NCBI RefSeq assembly: GCF_036226765.1
Contig: NZ_CP109017.1
Span: 7,193,001-7,257,000 of the forward strand
Direction of reading: 5' to 3'
From: Streptomyces sp. NBC_00670
GTDB lineage: Bacteria; Actinomycetota; Actinomycetes; Streptomycetales; Streptomycetaceae
Length of the DNA stretch: 64,000 nt
The notes under the pieces were generated by a model that did no database searches, was not told where the DNA came from, and was given only the letters and a program-made list of their open reading frames with translations. This document shows positions 1 to 7,432 of the stretch, piece by piece. Within the stretch, counting starts at the first letter, position 1. Each line of letters opens with the position of its first letter. The translations under genes were made by a program, and so were the position numbers.

Positions 1-50
1 GGGCCCGCGTGACCGCGCCGGAGTGACCCGACGGCGTACGACCACTTCCC

Positions 51-77
51 AGGCCCCGGAGCGTCGCTCCGGGGCCT
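51..77. terminator. Strong hairpin terminator
   Basis: A perfect 13-bp stem (51-63 pairing with 65-77) surrounds a single T. It lies ahead of the first gene and probably ends a gene to the left of the window. There is no T-run, which is usual for Streptomyces. Confidence 0.7.
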
Positions 78-131
78 CGCCGTGTCACCGGGCCCCTTCG
101 GGGGTGCCCGATATGTGCATGTACTCCGCAA

Positions 132-162
132 CTTGATCGCGATAGGTAGACTGTTGATCAAG
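132..162. promoter_or_regulatory. Inverted repeat upstream of khtT-like gene
   Basis: CTTGATC (132-138) and GATCAAG (156-162) form a perfect 7-bp inverted repeat with a 17-nt spacer that contains the -10-like TAGACT (147-152). The position, about 40 nt before the GTG start, suggests an operator over the promoter. No clear -35 is seen and the regulator is unknown. Confidence 0.35.
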
Positions 163-199
163 ATTGCCCCAAGAGATCTCAAAAACATGGAGGGGGTCA

Positions 200-688
200 G
201 TGGTGAGCGCTCCACGCCTGAGCAGTACGCCGTTGCCGGGAATCGGCGTGCGGTACGACCTGACGACGAGGGAGAGGCGGCGGCTCTCGGTGGTGGCCCA
301 CCGCGACGGCGCCCGGACGCTGAGCGCCTACCGCACGGACGACCCCGACGCCTGCGCCCTGTCGGCGCGGCTCACCGCGGGCGAGGCGGAGGCGCTCATC
401 GATGCCCTGCGGCCCGCCCACCAGAGCCCCAGCCTGCTCTCCACGACCGAACTCGGACTGGTCGCCGAGCGCATCGAACTCGCCGCCACCTCGCACTGGA
501 ACGGGCGGCTGCTGGGCGACACCCGGATGCGCACCGAGACCGGCGTCTCCATCGTCGCCGTCCTGCGCCTGGCCGAGGCGATCCCCTCGCCCACCCCGGA
601 CTTCCGGCTGGCGGGCGGGGACATCCTCATCATGATCGGCACCCGCGAGGGCGTCGACGCCGCCGCGGTCATACTCGGACGGGAGTGA
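200..688 (+). CDS. Cation/proton antiporter regulatory subunit (KhtT-like)
   Basis: A 162-aa soluble protein, probably the cytoplasmic regulatory subunit of the antiporter encoded just downstream. The C-terminal half (about residues 75-160) reads as a TrkA-C/RCK-C domain, ending in GDILIMIGTREGV, and such domains bind ligands that gate CPA2 antiporters. The start is taken as GTG 200 because GGAGG lies at 189-193. GTG 203 is an equally possible start, and an ATG at 164 has no Shine-Dalgarno sequence. Its stop is six bases before the next start, so the two are co-transcribed as in the Bacillus KhtTU pair. The transported ion (K+ or Na+) cannot be read from the sequence. Confidence 0.82.
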   Translation: MVSAPRLSSTPLPGIGVRYDLTTRERRRLSVVAHRDGARTLSAYRTDDPDACALSARLTAGEAEALIDALRPAHQSPSLLSTTELGLVAERIELAATSHWNGRLLGDTRMRTETGVSIVAVLRLAEAIPSPTPDFRLAGGDILIMIGTREGVDAAAVILGRE

Positions 689-694
689 GCGCCT

Positions 695-1945
695 GTGCAC
701 TCTTCCCCCGTCTTCCTCATCGAGTTCGGCAGCATCATCCTCGGCCTCGGCCTGCTCGGCCGGTTCGCCGCCCGCTTCCAGTTCTCGCCCATCCCGCTCT
801 ATCTGCTGGCCGGCCTCGCCTTCGGGCAGGGCGGGCTGCTGCCGCTCGGCGCGAGCGAGGAGTTCGTGGCGATCGGCGCCGAGATCGGCGTCATCCTGCT
901 GCTGCTCATGCTCGGCCTCGAATACACGGCCAGTGACCTGGTCTCCAACCTCAAGACGCAGTACCCCGCCGGGCTCGTCGACGCCGCGCTGAACGCCCTC
1001 CCGGGCGCCGTCGCGGCCCTGCTGCTCGGCTGGGGGCCGGTGGCGGCGGTGGTGCTCGCCGGGGTCACCTGGGTCTCCTCCTCCGGCGTCATCGCCAAGG
1101 TCCTCGGCGACCTCGGGCGGCTCGGCAACCGCGAGACACCGACGATCCTGAGCATCCTCGTCCTCGAGGACCTCTCGATGGCCGTCTACCTGCCCATCGT
1201 CACCGCGCTGCTCGCCGGGTCGGGGCTCGCGGCCGGCAGCCTCACCCTGGCCATCGCGCTCGGCGTCGCCGGGCTGGTTCTCGTCCTCGCCGTGCGGTAC
1301 GGGCGGCTGGTCTCCCGGTTCGTCTCCAGCGACGACCCGGAGAAGCTGCTCCTTGTGGTGCTCGGGCTCACGCTGGTGATCGCCGGGCTGGCGCAGCAGT
1401 TGCAGGTGTCGGCGGCGGTCGGCGCGTTCCTCGTGGGCATCGCGCTCTCCGGCGAGGTCGCCGAGGGCGCGCACCATCTGCTCGCGCCGCTGCGGGACCT
1501 CTTCGCGGCCGTCTTCTTCGTCTTCTTCGGCCTGCACACCGACCCCACCAGCATTCCGCCGGTGCTGCTTCCGGCGCTCGCGCTGGCCGTGGTCACCGCG
1601 CTGACGAAGATCGCCACGGGGTACTGGGCCGCGAAGCGGGCCGGGGTCTCGGCGGGGGCGCGCTGGCGGGCGGGCGGCACGCTCGTCGCCCGCGGCGAGT
1701 TCTCCATCGTCATCGCCGGGCTCGCGGTGACGGCCGGCATCGAACCGTCGCTCGGGCCGCTGGCCACGGCGTACGTACTCATCCTGGTCGTCGTCGGCCC
1801 GCTCACGGCCCGCTTCACGGAACCGGTCGCGCTGCGGATCACGGGGCGCCGGCGCGCCCCCGCGAACCGCCGCGACACGGATGCGGGGGACCCGCGCCCC
1901 CACGAGTCACTGGACACCCCGGAAGACACGGCGGCCCACCCCTGA
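695..1945 (+). CDS. CPA2-family cation/proton antiporter (KhtU-like)
   Basis: A 416-aa polytopic membrane protein of the Kef/KhtU monovalent cation:proton antiporter-2 family. About twelve hydrophobic segments fill residues 1-380, with typical family stretches such as LLLLMLGLEYT and VARGEFSIVIAGLA. The last 35 residues are charged and rich in R, D and P and look like a flexible cytoplasmic tail. Unlike KefB/C it has no fused RCK domain, which fits a separate regulatory subunit being encoded by the upstream gene (six-base gap). Its likely role is K+ (or Na+) efflux in exchange for protons under alkaline or osmotic stress. The start is GTG 695. Confidence 0.88.
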   Translation: MHSSPVFLIEFGSIILGLGLLGRFAARFQFSPIPLYLLAGLAFGQGGLLPLGASEEFVAIGAEIGVILLLLMLGLEYTASDLVSNLKTQYPAGLVDAALNALPGAVAALLLGWGPVAAVVLAGVTWVSSSGVIAKVLGDLGRLGNRETPTILSILVLEDLSMAVYLPIVTALLAGSGLAAGSLTLAIALGVAGLVLVLAVRYGRLVSRFVSSDDPEKLLLVVLGLTLVIAGLAQQLQVSAAVGAFLVGIALSGEVAEGAHHLLAPLRDLFAAVFFVFFGLHTDPTSIPPVLLPALALAVVTALTKIATGYWAAKRAGVSAGARWRAGGTLVARGEFSIVIAGLAVTAGIEPSLGPLATAYVLILVVVGPLTARFTEPVALRITGRRRAPANRRDTDAGDPRPHESLDTPEDTAAHP

Positions 1946-1985
1946 CACCGGCGCGCGCCCCCATCGCACCGGGGTGCGGCCCGGC

Positions 1986-2279
1986 GGTGCCCTGCGGCAG
2001 TGCCGAGCCCCGGGGGGGCGGACGCTTGAGTGGGATGGTGCGGCCCGGTGGGGGCTGGTCGCGCAGTTCCCCGCGCCCCTGGGGGGTGGGGGCTGGCCCC
2101 TGGGGGTGTGGCTGAGCCGGGCGACGGGACTGTCCTGGGCACTTCACGGTGCCCTGCGGCAGTCCCGCGCCCCCTCAGGGGCGCGGGGAACTGCGCGAGC
2201 GGCCACGACGGTCCCGCGGTCGCCGAACCGCACGCGCCCCCGAGCTCTGTTGCGCCGCGCGCCGCGCGCCGCGCGGACG
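1986..2279. repeat. Intergenic repeat island (REP-like)
   Basis: The stretch between the antiporter and the helicase has no convincing gene. It holds two inverted perfect copies of the 20-mer gcgcagttccccgcgcccct (2061-2080 forward, 2177-2196 reverse) and two direct copies of ggtgccctgcggcagt (1986-2001 and 2148-2163). The same 20-mer recurs at 54804-54823. Such short GC-rich intergenic repeats are common in Streptomyces chromosomes. Here they may also act as the terminator between the convergent genes. Confidence 0.6.
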
Positions 2280-3755
2280 TCAGCCGCGTCGGTTGCCCGC
2301 GGAGCCGCCCGCGCGGCGGCCGCGGCGGGGGGACGGGCCCCGCCGGCGTTCCGGCGCCGGGGCCGGCGCCGCGACGACGACCGGCACACCCGACGGCTCC
2401 CGCGCCCCCGTGATCCGCTCCAGTTCCGCGGGCTCACCCGCGGACACCCGCGTCGTCCGCGGCGTGATTCCCGCGTCCGCCATCAGCCGCGACATCTCCC
2501 GCCGCTGATGCGGCAGCACCAGCGTGACCACCGTGCCGGACTCACCCGCCCGCGCCGTACGACCACCCCGGTGCAGATAGTCCTTGTGGTCGCCCGGCGG
2601 GTCCACGTTGACGACGAGATCCAGGTCGTCGACGTGGATACCGCGCGCCGCGACGTTCGTCGCGATCAGCGCGGTCACGTGCCCGTCCTTGAACTGCGCC
2701 AGCGTCCGCGTCCGCTGCGACTGGGACTTGCCCCCGTGCAGCGCCGCCGCCCGCACCCCGACCGCCAGCAGCTTCTTGGCCAGCCGGTCCGCCGCGTGCT
2801 TGGTGTCGAGGAACATGATCACGCGCCCGTCGCGCGCGGCGATCCGCGCCGTCGTCGCGTGCTTGTCCTCGTCGTCCACGTGCAGCAGATGGTGCTCCAT
2901 CGTGGTCACCGCACCCGCCGCCGGGTCCACCGAGTGGACCACCGGGTCGTGCAGATACCGCCGCACGAGCCGGTCGACGTTGCGGTCGAGCGTCGCGGAG
3001 AACAGCAGCCGCTGCCCGTCCGGACGGGTCCGGTCGAGCAGCGCGGTGACCTGGGGCATGAATCCCATGTCGGTCATCTGGTCGGCCTCGTCCAGGACGG
3101 TGAGGGCGACACTGTCCAGCCGGCAGTCGTCACGGTCGATGAGGTCCTTGAGCCGCCCGGGCGTGGCGACGACGACCTCCGCGCCGGCGCGCAGCGCGCT
3201 CGCCTGCCGGCCGAGCGACACGCCGCCGACCACCGTGGTGAGCCGCAGCCCGAGCGCACGGGAGTACGGGGTGAGGGCGGCCGTGACCTGCTGGGCCAGC
3301 TCGCGGGTGGGGACGAGGACGAGGGCCAGCGGATGCCGCGGCTCGGCCCGCTGCCCGTGGGTACGGGCCAGCAGGGCGAGCCCGAAGGCGAGGGTCTTGC
3401 CCGACCCCGTCCGCCCGCGGCCCAGTACGTCCCGTCCGGCCAGCGAGTTCGGCAGCGTCGCGGCCTGGATCGGGAAGGGCGCGGACACGCCCTGGGCGGT
3501 GAGGGTGGCCAGCAGCCGCGCCGGCAGGCCGAGCTCGGCGAACGCCTCGACCGGCGGCAGCGCCGGTGTGATCGTCGTCGGCAGCGCGAACTCTCCGTGC
3601 GCGGCGGCCGCACGGCCGCCCCGGCCACCACGGCCGGAGCCGGAACCCTGGCCCCCCGAGCGCTGCGGGGACGCGGAGCCCTGACCACTCGCCCGCTGCG
3701 GACGGGGACGGCGGCTGCGGGCGGAACGATTGTCGGTACGGGCGGGACGATTCAT
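2280..3755 (-). CDS. DEAD-box ATP-dependent RNA helicase
   Basis: A 491-aa RNA helicase of superfamily 2. A basic, Ser/Gly/Gln-rich N-terminal tail of about 60 residues precedes the two RecA-like domains. Visible motifs in order are GRTGSGKT (motif I), VLDEADQM (motif II, DEAD), SAT (motif III) and HRGGRTARAG (motif VI), followed by a basic C-terminal tail. The start is ATG 3755, with GGAAGG nine bases upstream, rather than a longer frame with no ribosome site. It lies 214 bp downstream of a cold-shock gene on the same strand, but a strong hairpin separates them. A cold-shock or RNA-remodelling role is inferred from this context and from the CsdA/RhlE-type family. Confidence 0.93.
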   Translation of the reverse strand: MNRPARTDNRSARSRRPRPQRASGQGSASPQRSGGQGSGSGRGGRGGRAAAAHGEFALPTTITPALPPVEAFAELGLPARLLATLTAQGVSAPFPIQAATLPNSLAGRDVLGRGRTGSGKTLAFGLALLARTHGQRAEPRHPLALVLVPTRELAQQVTAALTPYSRALGLRLTTVVGGVSLGRQASALRAGAEVVVATPGRLKDLIDRDDCRLDSVALTVLDEADQMTDMGFMPQVTALLDRTRPDGQRLLFSATLDRNVDRLVRRYLHDPVVHSVDPAAGAVTTMEHHLLHVDDEDKHATTARIAARDGRVIMFLDTKHAADRLAKKLLAVGVRAAALHGGKSQSQRTRTLAQFKDGHVTALIATNVAARGIHVDDLDLVVNVDPPGDHKDYLHRGGRTARAGESGTVVTLVLPHQRREMSRLMADAGITPRTTRVSAGEPAELERITGAREPSGVPVVVAAPAPAPERRRGPSPRRGRRAGGSAGNRRG

Positions 3756-3914
3756 GCGGGGGCCTTCCTCGATGCGGCACGTATCGAGGAATTCCCGCGG
3801 CACCGGAAGCGCCGTCGAACGGCCGGTGACCGGCCGTGGGGGAATCGCAAGAATGAGCCGAAGAGACGTCGGACGGACGTCCGACGGAATGGAACTGGGG
3901 GAGTACATACAACG

Positions 3915-3951
3915 GGCTGGGACCCGCACCCCGAGAGTGCGGGTCCCAGCC
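3915..3951 (-). terminator. Terminator of the cold-shock gene
   Basis: A perfect 15-bp stem (3915-3929 with 3937-3951) and a 7-nt loop lie 19 bases past the cold-shock stop codon. It should separate the cold-shock transcript from the helicase gene further on. Confidence 0.85.
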
Positions 3952-3969
3952 GTGCAGAACGCGTCGGCG

Positions 3970-4173
3970 TCAGGCAGGAACGATGTTCTCGGCCTGCGGG
4001 CCCTTCTGGCCCTGCGTGACGTCGAAGGTCACCTTCTGGCCCTCCTGAAGCTCACGGAAGCCGGAGGTGGCGATGTTCGAGTAGTGGGCGAACACGTCGG
4101 CGCCGCCACCGTCCTGCTCGATGAAGCCGAAACCCTTTTCCGAGTTGAACCACTTCACGGTGCCAGATGCCAT
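3970..4173 (-). CDS. CspA-family cold-shock protein
   Basis: A 67-aa single cold-shock domain, the full usual length. The RNA-binding motifs are both present: KGFGFIEQ (RNP1) and VFAHYS (RNP2). These proteins bind single-stranded RNA or DNA and melt structure in mRNA. The start is ATG 4173, with AGGAG six to ten bases upstream. The leader up to the putative promoter near 4370 is about 190 nt, typical of cold-shock mRNAs, and contains a terminator-like hairpin (see 4297-4333). The gene is followed by a strong terminator and then by the DEAD-box helicase gene. Confidence 0.95.
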   Translation of the reverse strand: MASGTVKWFNSEKGFGFIEQDGGGADVFAHYSNIATSGFRELQEGQKVTFDVTQGQKGPQAENIVPA

Positions 4174-4296
4174 GTTGAATCTCCTTTGGGGCAGTGCCCG
4201 GAACCGCGTGTGCGGATCCGGCGCCGCAGCGACGATGTACCCGACCGAAGATTCGGAAGACCTCGGACGAAATGACGTCCGAAGGCCCCGGAAACG

Positions 4297-4333
4297 AAAA
4301 AAGTGCTCGTCGACGAAAGGTCGGAAGAGCACT
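4297..4333 (-). promoter_or_regulatory. Terminator-like hairpin in the cold-shock 5' leader
   Basis: On the minus strand AGTGCTC pairs with GAGCACT (4327-4333 with 4302-4308), an inner CGAC/GTCG pair extends it, and six T residues follow (4302-4297). This is the textbook form of an intrinsic terminator, placed about 125 nt before the start codon of its own gene. A T-run is rare in this GC-rich genome, so transcription attenuation or cold-dependent readthrough is a reasonable inference. Confidence 0.55.
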
Positions 4334-4368
4334 CGAAGCCTCTGGTAACCAAAACTGCAACAGCGTCC

Positions 4369-4374
4369 ACGCTA
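4369..4374 (-). promoter_or_regulatory. Possible -10 box of the cold-shock gene
   Basis: TAGCGT on the minus strand fits the Streptomyces TANNNT -10 pattern. No good -35 is seen 17-18 bases upstream. It would give a leader of about 190 nt. Confidence 0.35.
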
Positions 4375-4485
4375 GCACAGTCGTGGCGGAGCGCCCCCGG
4401 TGACATGCAGGGGGCCGGCCGGCGGGCACCCCCGGGCGTGCGCCGGACCGTGCGCCGAGGTGCCCACCCGCGCCATAGGCGGAGA

Positions 4486-6183
4486 ATGGCAGAGATGTCC
4501 GGAATGGGAGTCGAAGGTGGAAGCGGCGTCGGCGACACCGCCGGGGCCGATGTCGCCGGAGTGCCCGCGCTCGTCGGGGTCGGCGGCGTCGTCTGGGAAC
4601 CGGCGGCCGGCCGGCTGTGCTGCGACCCCACGGCGCTGGCCGTGCTCGGCATGACCCGCGAGGAGTGCGAGGAGCACCCGGAGTCGCTGGCCGCCCGGGT
4701 GCTGGCCCAGGACATGCCCCGGCTGTTCGCCGAGGCCCGGCGGGTACTGGACCGGCAGACCGACTTCAGCCTCTACTTCCGGCTCCGGCACCCGGACGAC
4801 GACGCCCGCTGGACCCACGCCCAGGGCCGGGTGCTGCGCGACACCGACGGACGCGTGCTGCGCGTGGTCGGCGTCGTCCGGGACGCCCGGCCCGACGTGG
4901 AGGCCCGCGAGTCCCACGCCGCGGACCCCACCGGCGCCCGCCACGCCGACATGGTGCAGGAGCTCACCACCGCGCTCACCCGGGCCGCCACCGTCGAGGA
5001 GGTCACCGAGGCCCTCGTCCGGGCGGGGCTGCTCGGTCCGGCCACGGTCAAGAGCGTCGCCGTCTGCTGCGAGGACCACGGCCATGTGCTGCTGCTGGCC
5101 TCCCGGGGCTTCCCGGCCCCGGTGGTCCGCGCGCTGCGGATGAGCCGGCTGGAGGACCCGCTGCCGCTGAGCGAGGCGATCCGCACCGGCCGGCCCGCCT
5201 TCCTCGACGACCACGCCGCCCTGCTCGAGGGCTACCCGCAGCTGCGCCGCCTGCTGCCCGCGGACGAGCGCGTCGGCTACGCCGTCCTGCCGCTGACCGC
5301 GCAGGGCCGGACCTTCGGCGCGGTCGGCCTGGCCTCCGAGGGCGGCGGTTTCCCGCCACGGGTGCGCACCGTGCTGCTCGCGCTCAGCGGCACCATCGCC
5401 CAGTCGCTCCAGCGCGCGCTCCTCTACGACCGCACCCGGGAGATGGCCGCCGGGCTCCAGACCAGCATGCTCCCGGCCCGGCTGCCGCAGACGCCCGTCC
5501 TCACCCTCGCCGCCCGCTACCGCCCCGCGCCGTTCGCCCACGAGGTCGGCGGCGACTGGTACGACGCGCTGCCGCTGTCCGGCGGCCGTACCGCCCTGGT
5601 CATCGGCGACGTCCAGGGGCACGACGTGCACGCCGCCGCCGTCATGGGGCAGTTGCGCACGGCCCTGCGGGCCTATCTCGCCGAGGGGCACTCGGCGCGG
5701 GCCGCGCTGAGCCGGGCCGGGCGGTTCCTCGCGGAACTGGGCACCGATCGGTTCGCCACCTGCACCCTCGCCGTGCTCGACCCGGGGGCCGACGAGGCGG
5801 AGATCGTCCGCGCCGGGCACCTCGGGCCGCTGGTGCGGCACGCGGACGGGCGGTGCGCCTGGTACCCCGTGGCCGGGGGGATGCCGTTGGGGATCTTCCC
5901 GGGGGAGGAGTGCCCCAGTACCCGGATTCCGTTCGGGGCGGGGGCGACGATGGTGCTGTGCACCGACGGGCTGGTGGAGTCACGGACGGCGGACATCCAG
6001 GAGGGCAAGGACGCGTTGGTGCGGGTGCTGGGGGCGGGGCCAGTGGGGGCGGGGCCGGTGGGGGAGGGGGCGTTGGAGCCGCTCGCCGATCATCTGCTGA
6101 CCGCTGTCGCGGATCCGGCGGGGAACGCGGACGACATCGCGTTGCTCGTCGCCCGTCGGGCGGCGGCGCCTGATACCGATTGA
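4486..6183 (+). CDS. PAS-GAF-PP2C (SpoIIE/RsbU-type) serine phosphatase
   Basis: A signalling phosphatase of 565 aa. A PAS-like domain (about residues 25-135) is followed by a GAF domain (about 155-310) and a SpoIIE-type PP2C catalytic domain (about 325-560). Metal-binding signatures are visible: GGDWYDALPL, VIGDVQGHD, RAGHLGPL and CTDGLVES. The family dephosphorylates anti-sigma antagonists, so a role in a partner-switching sigma circuit is likely, but no antagonist gene is adjacent. There are no membrane segments. The start is ambiguous: ATG 4486, or ATG 4495 with GGAG (4481-4484) at better spacing. It is divergent from the cold-shock gene. Confidence 0.88.
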   Translation: MAEMSGMGVEGGSGVGDTAGADVAGVPALVGVGGVVWEPAAGRLCCDPTALAVLGMTREECEEHPESLAARVLAQDMPRLFAEARRVLDRQTDFSLYFRLRHPDDDARWTHAQGRVLRDTDGRVLRVVGVVRDARPDVEARESHAADPTGARHADMVQELTTALTRAATVEEVTEALVRAGLLGPATVKSVAVCCEDHGHVLLLASRGFPAPVVRALRMSRLEDPLPLSEAIRTGRPAFLDDHAALLEGYPQLRRLLPADERVGYAVLPLTAQGRTFGAVGLASEGGGFPPRVRTVLLALSGTIAQSLQRALLYDRTREMAAGLQTSMLPARLPQTPVLTLAARYRPAPFAHEVGGDWYDALPLSGGRTALVIGDVQGHDVHAAAVMGQLRTALRAYLAEGHSARAALSRAGRFLAELGTDRFATCTLAVLDPGADEAEIVRAGHLGPLVRHADGRCAWYPVAGGMPLGIFPGEECPSTRIPFGAGATMVLCTDGLVESRTADIQEGKDALVRVLGAGPVGAGPVGEGALEPLADHLLTAVADPAGNADDIALLVARRAAAPDTD

Positions 6184-6255
6184 ACGATTCATCACAGTGC
6201 GGGTGTTGTGTGATCAAGTTGTGACGGCAACTGACCAGTATTCATCCAAGATCCG

Positions 6256-6311
6256 TTGACGTGGATCATGTGGGCTGTCTACCGTCCGGACAATCGCGTT
6301 GAAACCATTCA
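6256..6311 (+). promoter_or_regulatory. Promoter and possible operator of the rhaS-like gene
   Basis: TTGACG (6256-6261) and TACCGT (6280-6285) are separated by 18 bases, a good vegetative-type promoter. Just downstream, TGAAACCATTCA (6300-6311) has perfect outer arms TGAA/TTCA, like LacI or DeoR operators. This leaves an mRNA leader of about 70 nt. Confidence 0.6.
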
Positions 6312-6361
6312 CGCTGTCGTCAGCGCGGTGTAACTACTCAGCCCTGTAAAGGACTTGCGTC

Positions 6362-7429
6362 ATGCGCTCGCCGAACGCCCGTCGTACCTGTGTCGCCCTG
6401 GCCGCCGCCGCCTCGCTCAGCGCGGCGCTCACCGCCTGCGGGGGCAACGAGGACGACAGCGCCTCGGGTGCGCGGTCGGCGGACCCCGACGCCACCGTCA
6501 AGACGGGCCTGACAGTGGCCTTCCTGCCCAAACAGCGGGACAACAACCTGTACTTCACCAACGCCGACCTCGGCGCCAAGTCGGCCGTCGAGGAACTCGG
6601 CTCCGCCTACGAGGACTTCGGCTCCAGCAGCGCCACCGACATCGCCGGGCAGAACGCGTACATCAAGATGCTCGCCCAGCAGGAGGTCGACGCCCTGGCC
6701 GTCTCCGCGCAGGATCCGGCCAAACTGTGCACCGAGTTGAAGAGCGCGATGAAGCAGGGCGTCGTGGTCGTCACCTACGACTCGGACACCAACCCCGAGT
6801 GCCGTGACGTCTTCGTCTCCCAGGCCTCCGCGGAGGACCTCGGCCGTACCGAGGTGCAGCTGATGGCCGAACAGATCGGCAACCAGGGCGAGATCGCGAT
6901 CCTGTCCGCGTCCAGGACCGCGGAGAACCAGAACTCCTGGATCGACTACATGAAGGACGAGCTGAAGAAGCCCGCCTACAAGGACATGAAGCTGGTCGAG
7001 ATCGCCTACGGCGACGACGACCCGGACAAGTCCGTCCAGGAGGCGCAGCGCCTGCTCCAGAAGTACCCCGGCCTCAAGGGCATCATCTCCCCGACCACCA
7101 TCGGCATCGAGGCCGCGGCGCGCGTGGTGTCCGGGTCCGCCACGTACAAGGGCAAGGTGAAGATCACCGGTCTCGGCACACCCAACGAGATGCGCAAGTA
7201 CGTCGAGGACGGCACGGTCGAGGCGTTCGAGCTGTGGGACCCGGCCAAGCTCGGCGAGCTCACCGCCCGCGCGGCCATCGCGCTGGCCTCGGGGCAGATC
7301 ACCGGCGACAAGGGGGAGAGCTTCAAGGCCGGCGGCATGGGCGAGTACACCATCGGCGAGGACGGCGTGATCAACCTCGGCAAGCCGCAGGTCTTCGACA
7401 AGGACAACATCGACCAGTTCGACTTCTGA
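6362..7429 (+). CDS. rhaS: Rhamnose-type ABC transporter substrate-binding lipoprotein
   Basis: A 355-aa periplasmic-binding-protein-like lipoprotein. The signal peptide ends in the lipobox LTAC (Cys about 26), and the rest is a type I sugar-binding fold (Peripla_BP_4). Long stretches match what I know of RhaS proteins: YDSDTNPECRDVF, MAEQIGNQGEIAILSA, YGDDDPDKS, and the ending VFDKDNIDQFDF. The expected role is capture of rhamnose or a related 6-deoxyhexose outside the membrane. The Shine-Dalgarno is AAAGGA before ATG 6362. No permease or ATPase gene is next to it, so it is an orphan binding protein that must use a transporter encoded elsewhere. It converges with the SGNH gene after a 3-bp gap. 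Confidence 0.85.
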   Translation: MRSPNARRTCVALAAAASLSAALTACGGNEDDSASGARSADPDATVKTGLTVAFLPKQRDNNLYFTNADLGAKSAVEELGSAYEDFGSSSATDIAGQNAYIKMLAQQEVDALAVSAQDPAKLCTELKSAMKQGVVVVTYDSDTNPECRDVFVSQASAEDLGRTEVQLMAEQIGNQGEIAILSASRTAENQNSWIDYMKDELKKPAYKDMKLVEIAYGDDDPDKSVQEAQRLLQKYPGLKGIISPTTIGIEAAARVVSGSATYKGKVKITGLGTPNEMRKYVEDGTVEAFELWDPAKLGELTARAAIALASGQITGDKGESFKAGGMGEYTIGEDGVINLGKPQVFDKDNIDQFDF

Positions 7430-7432
7430 CGC

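Noticed and set aside
3755..3929. Longer N-terminus for the DEAD-box helicase
   Set aside because: The extension would run through the cold-shock terminator hairpin and has no ribosome site, while ATG 3755 has a good one.
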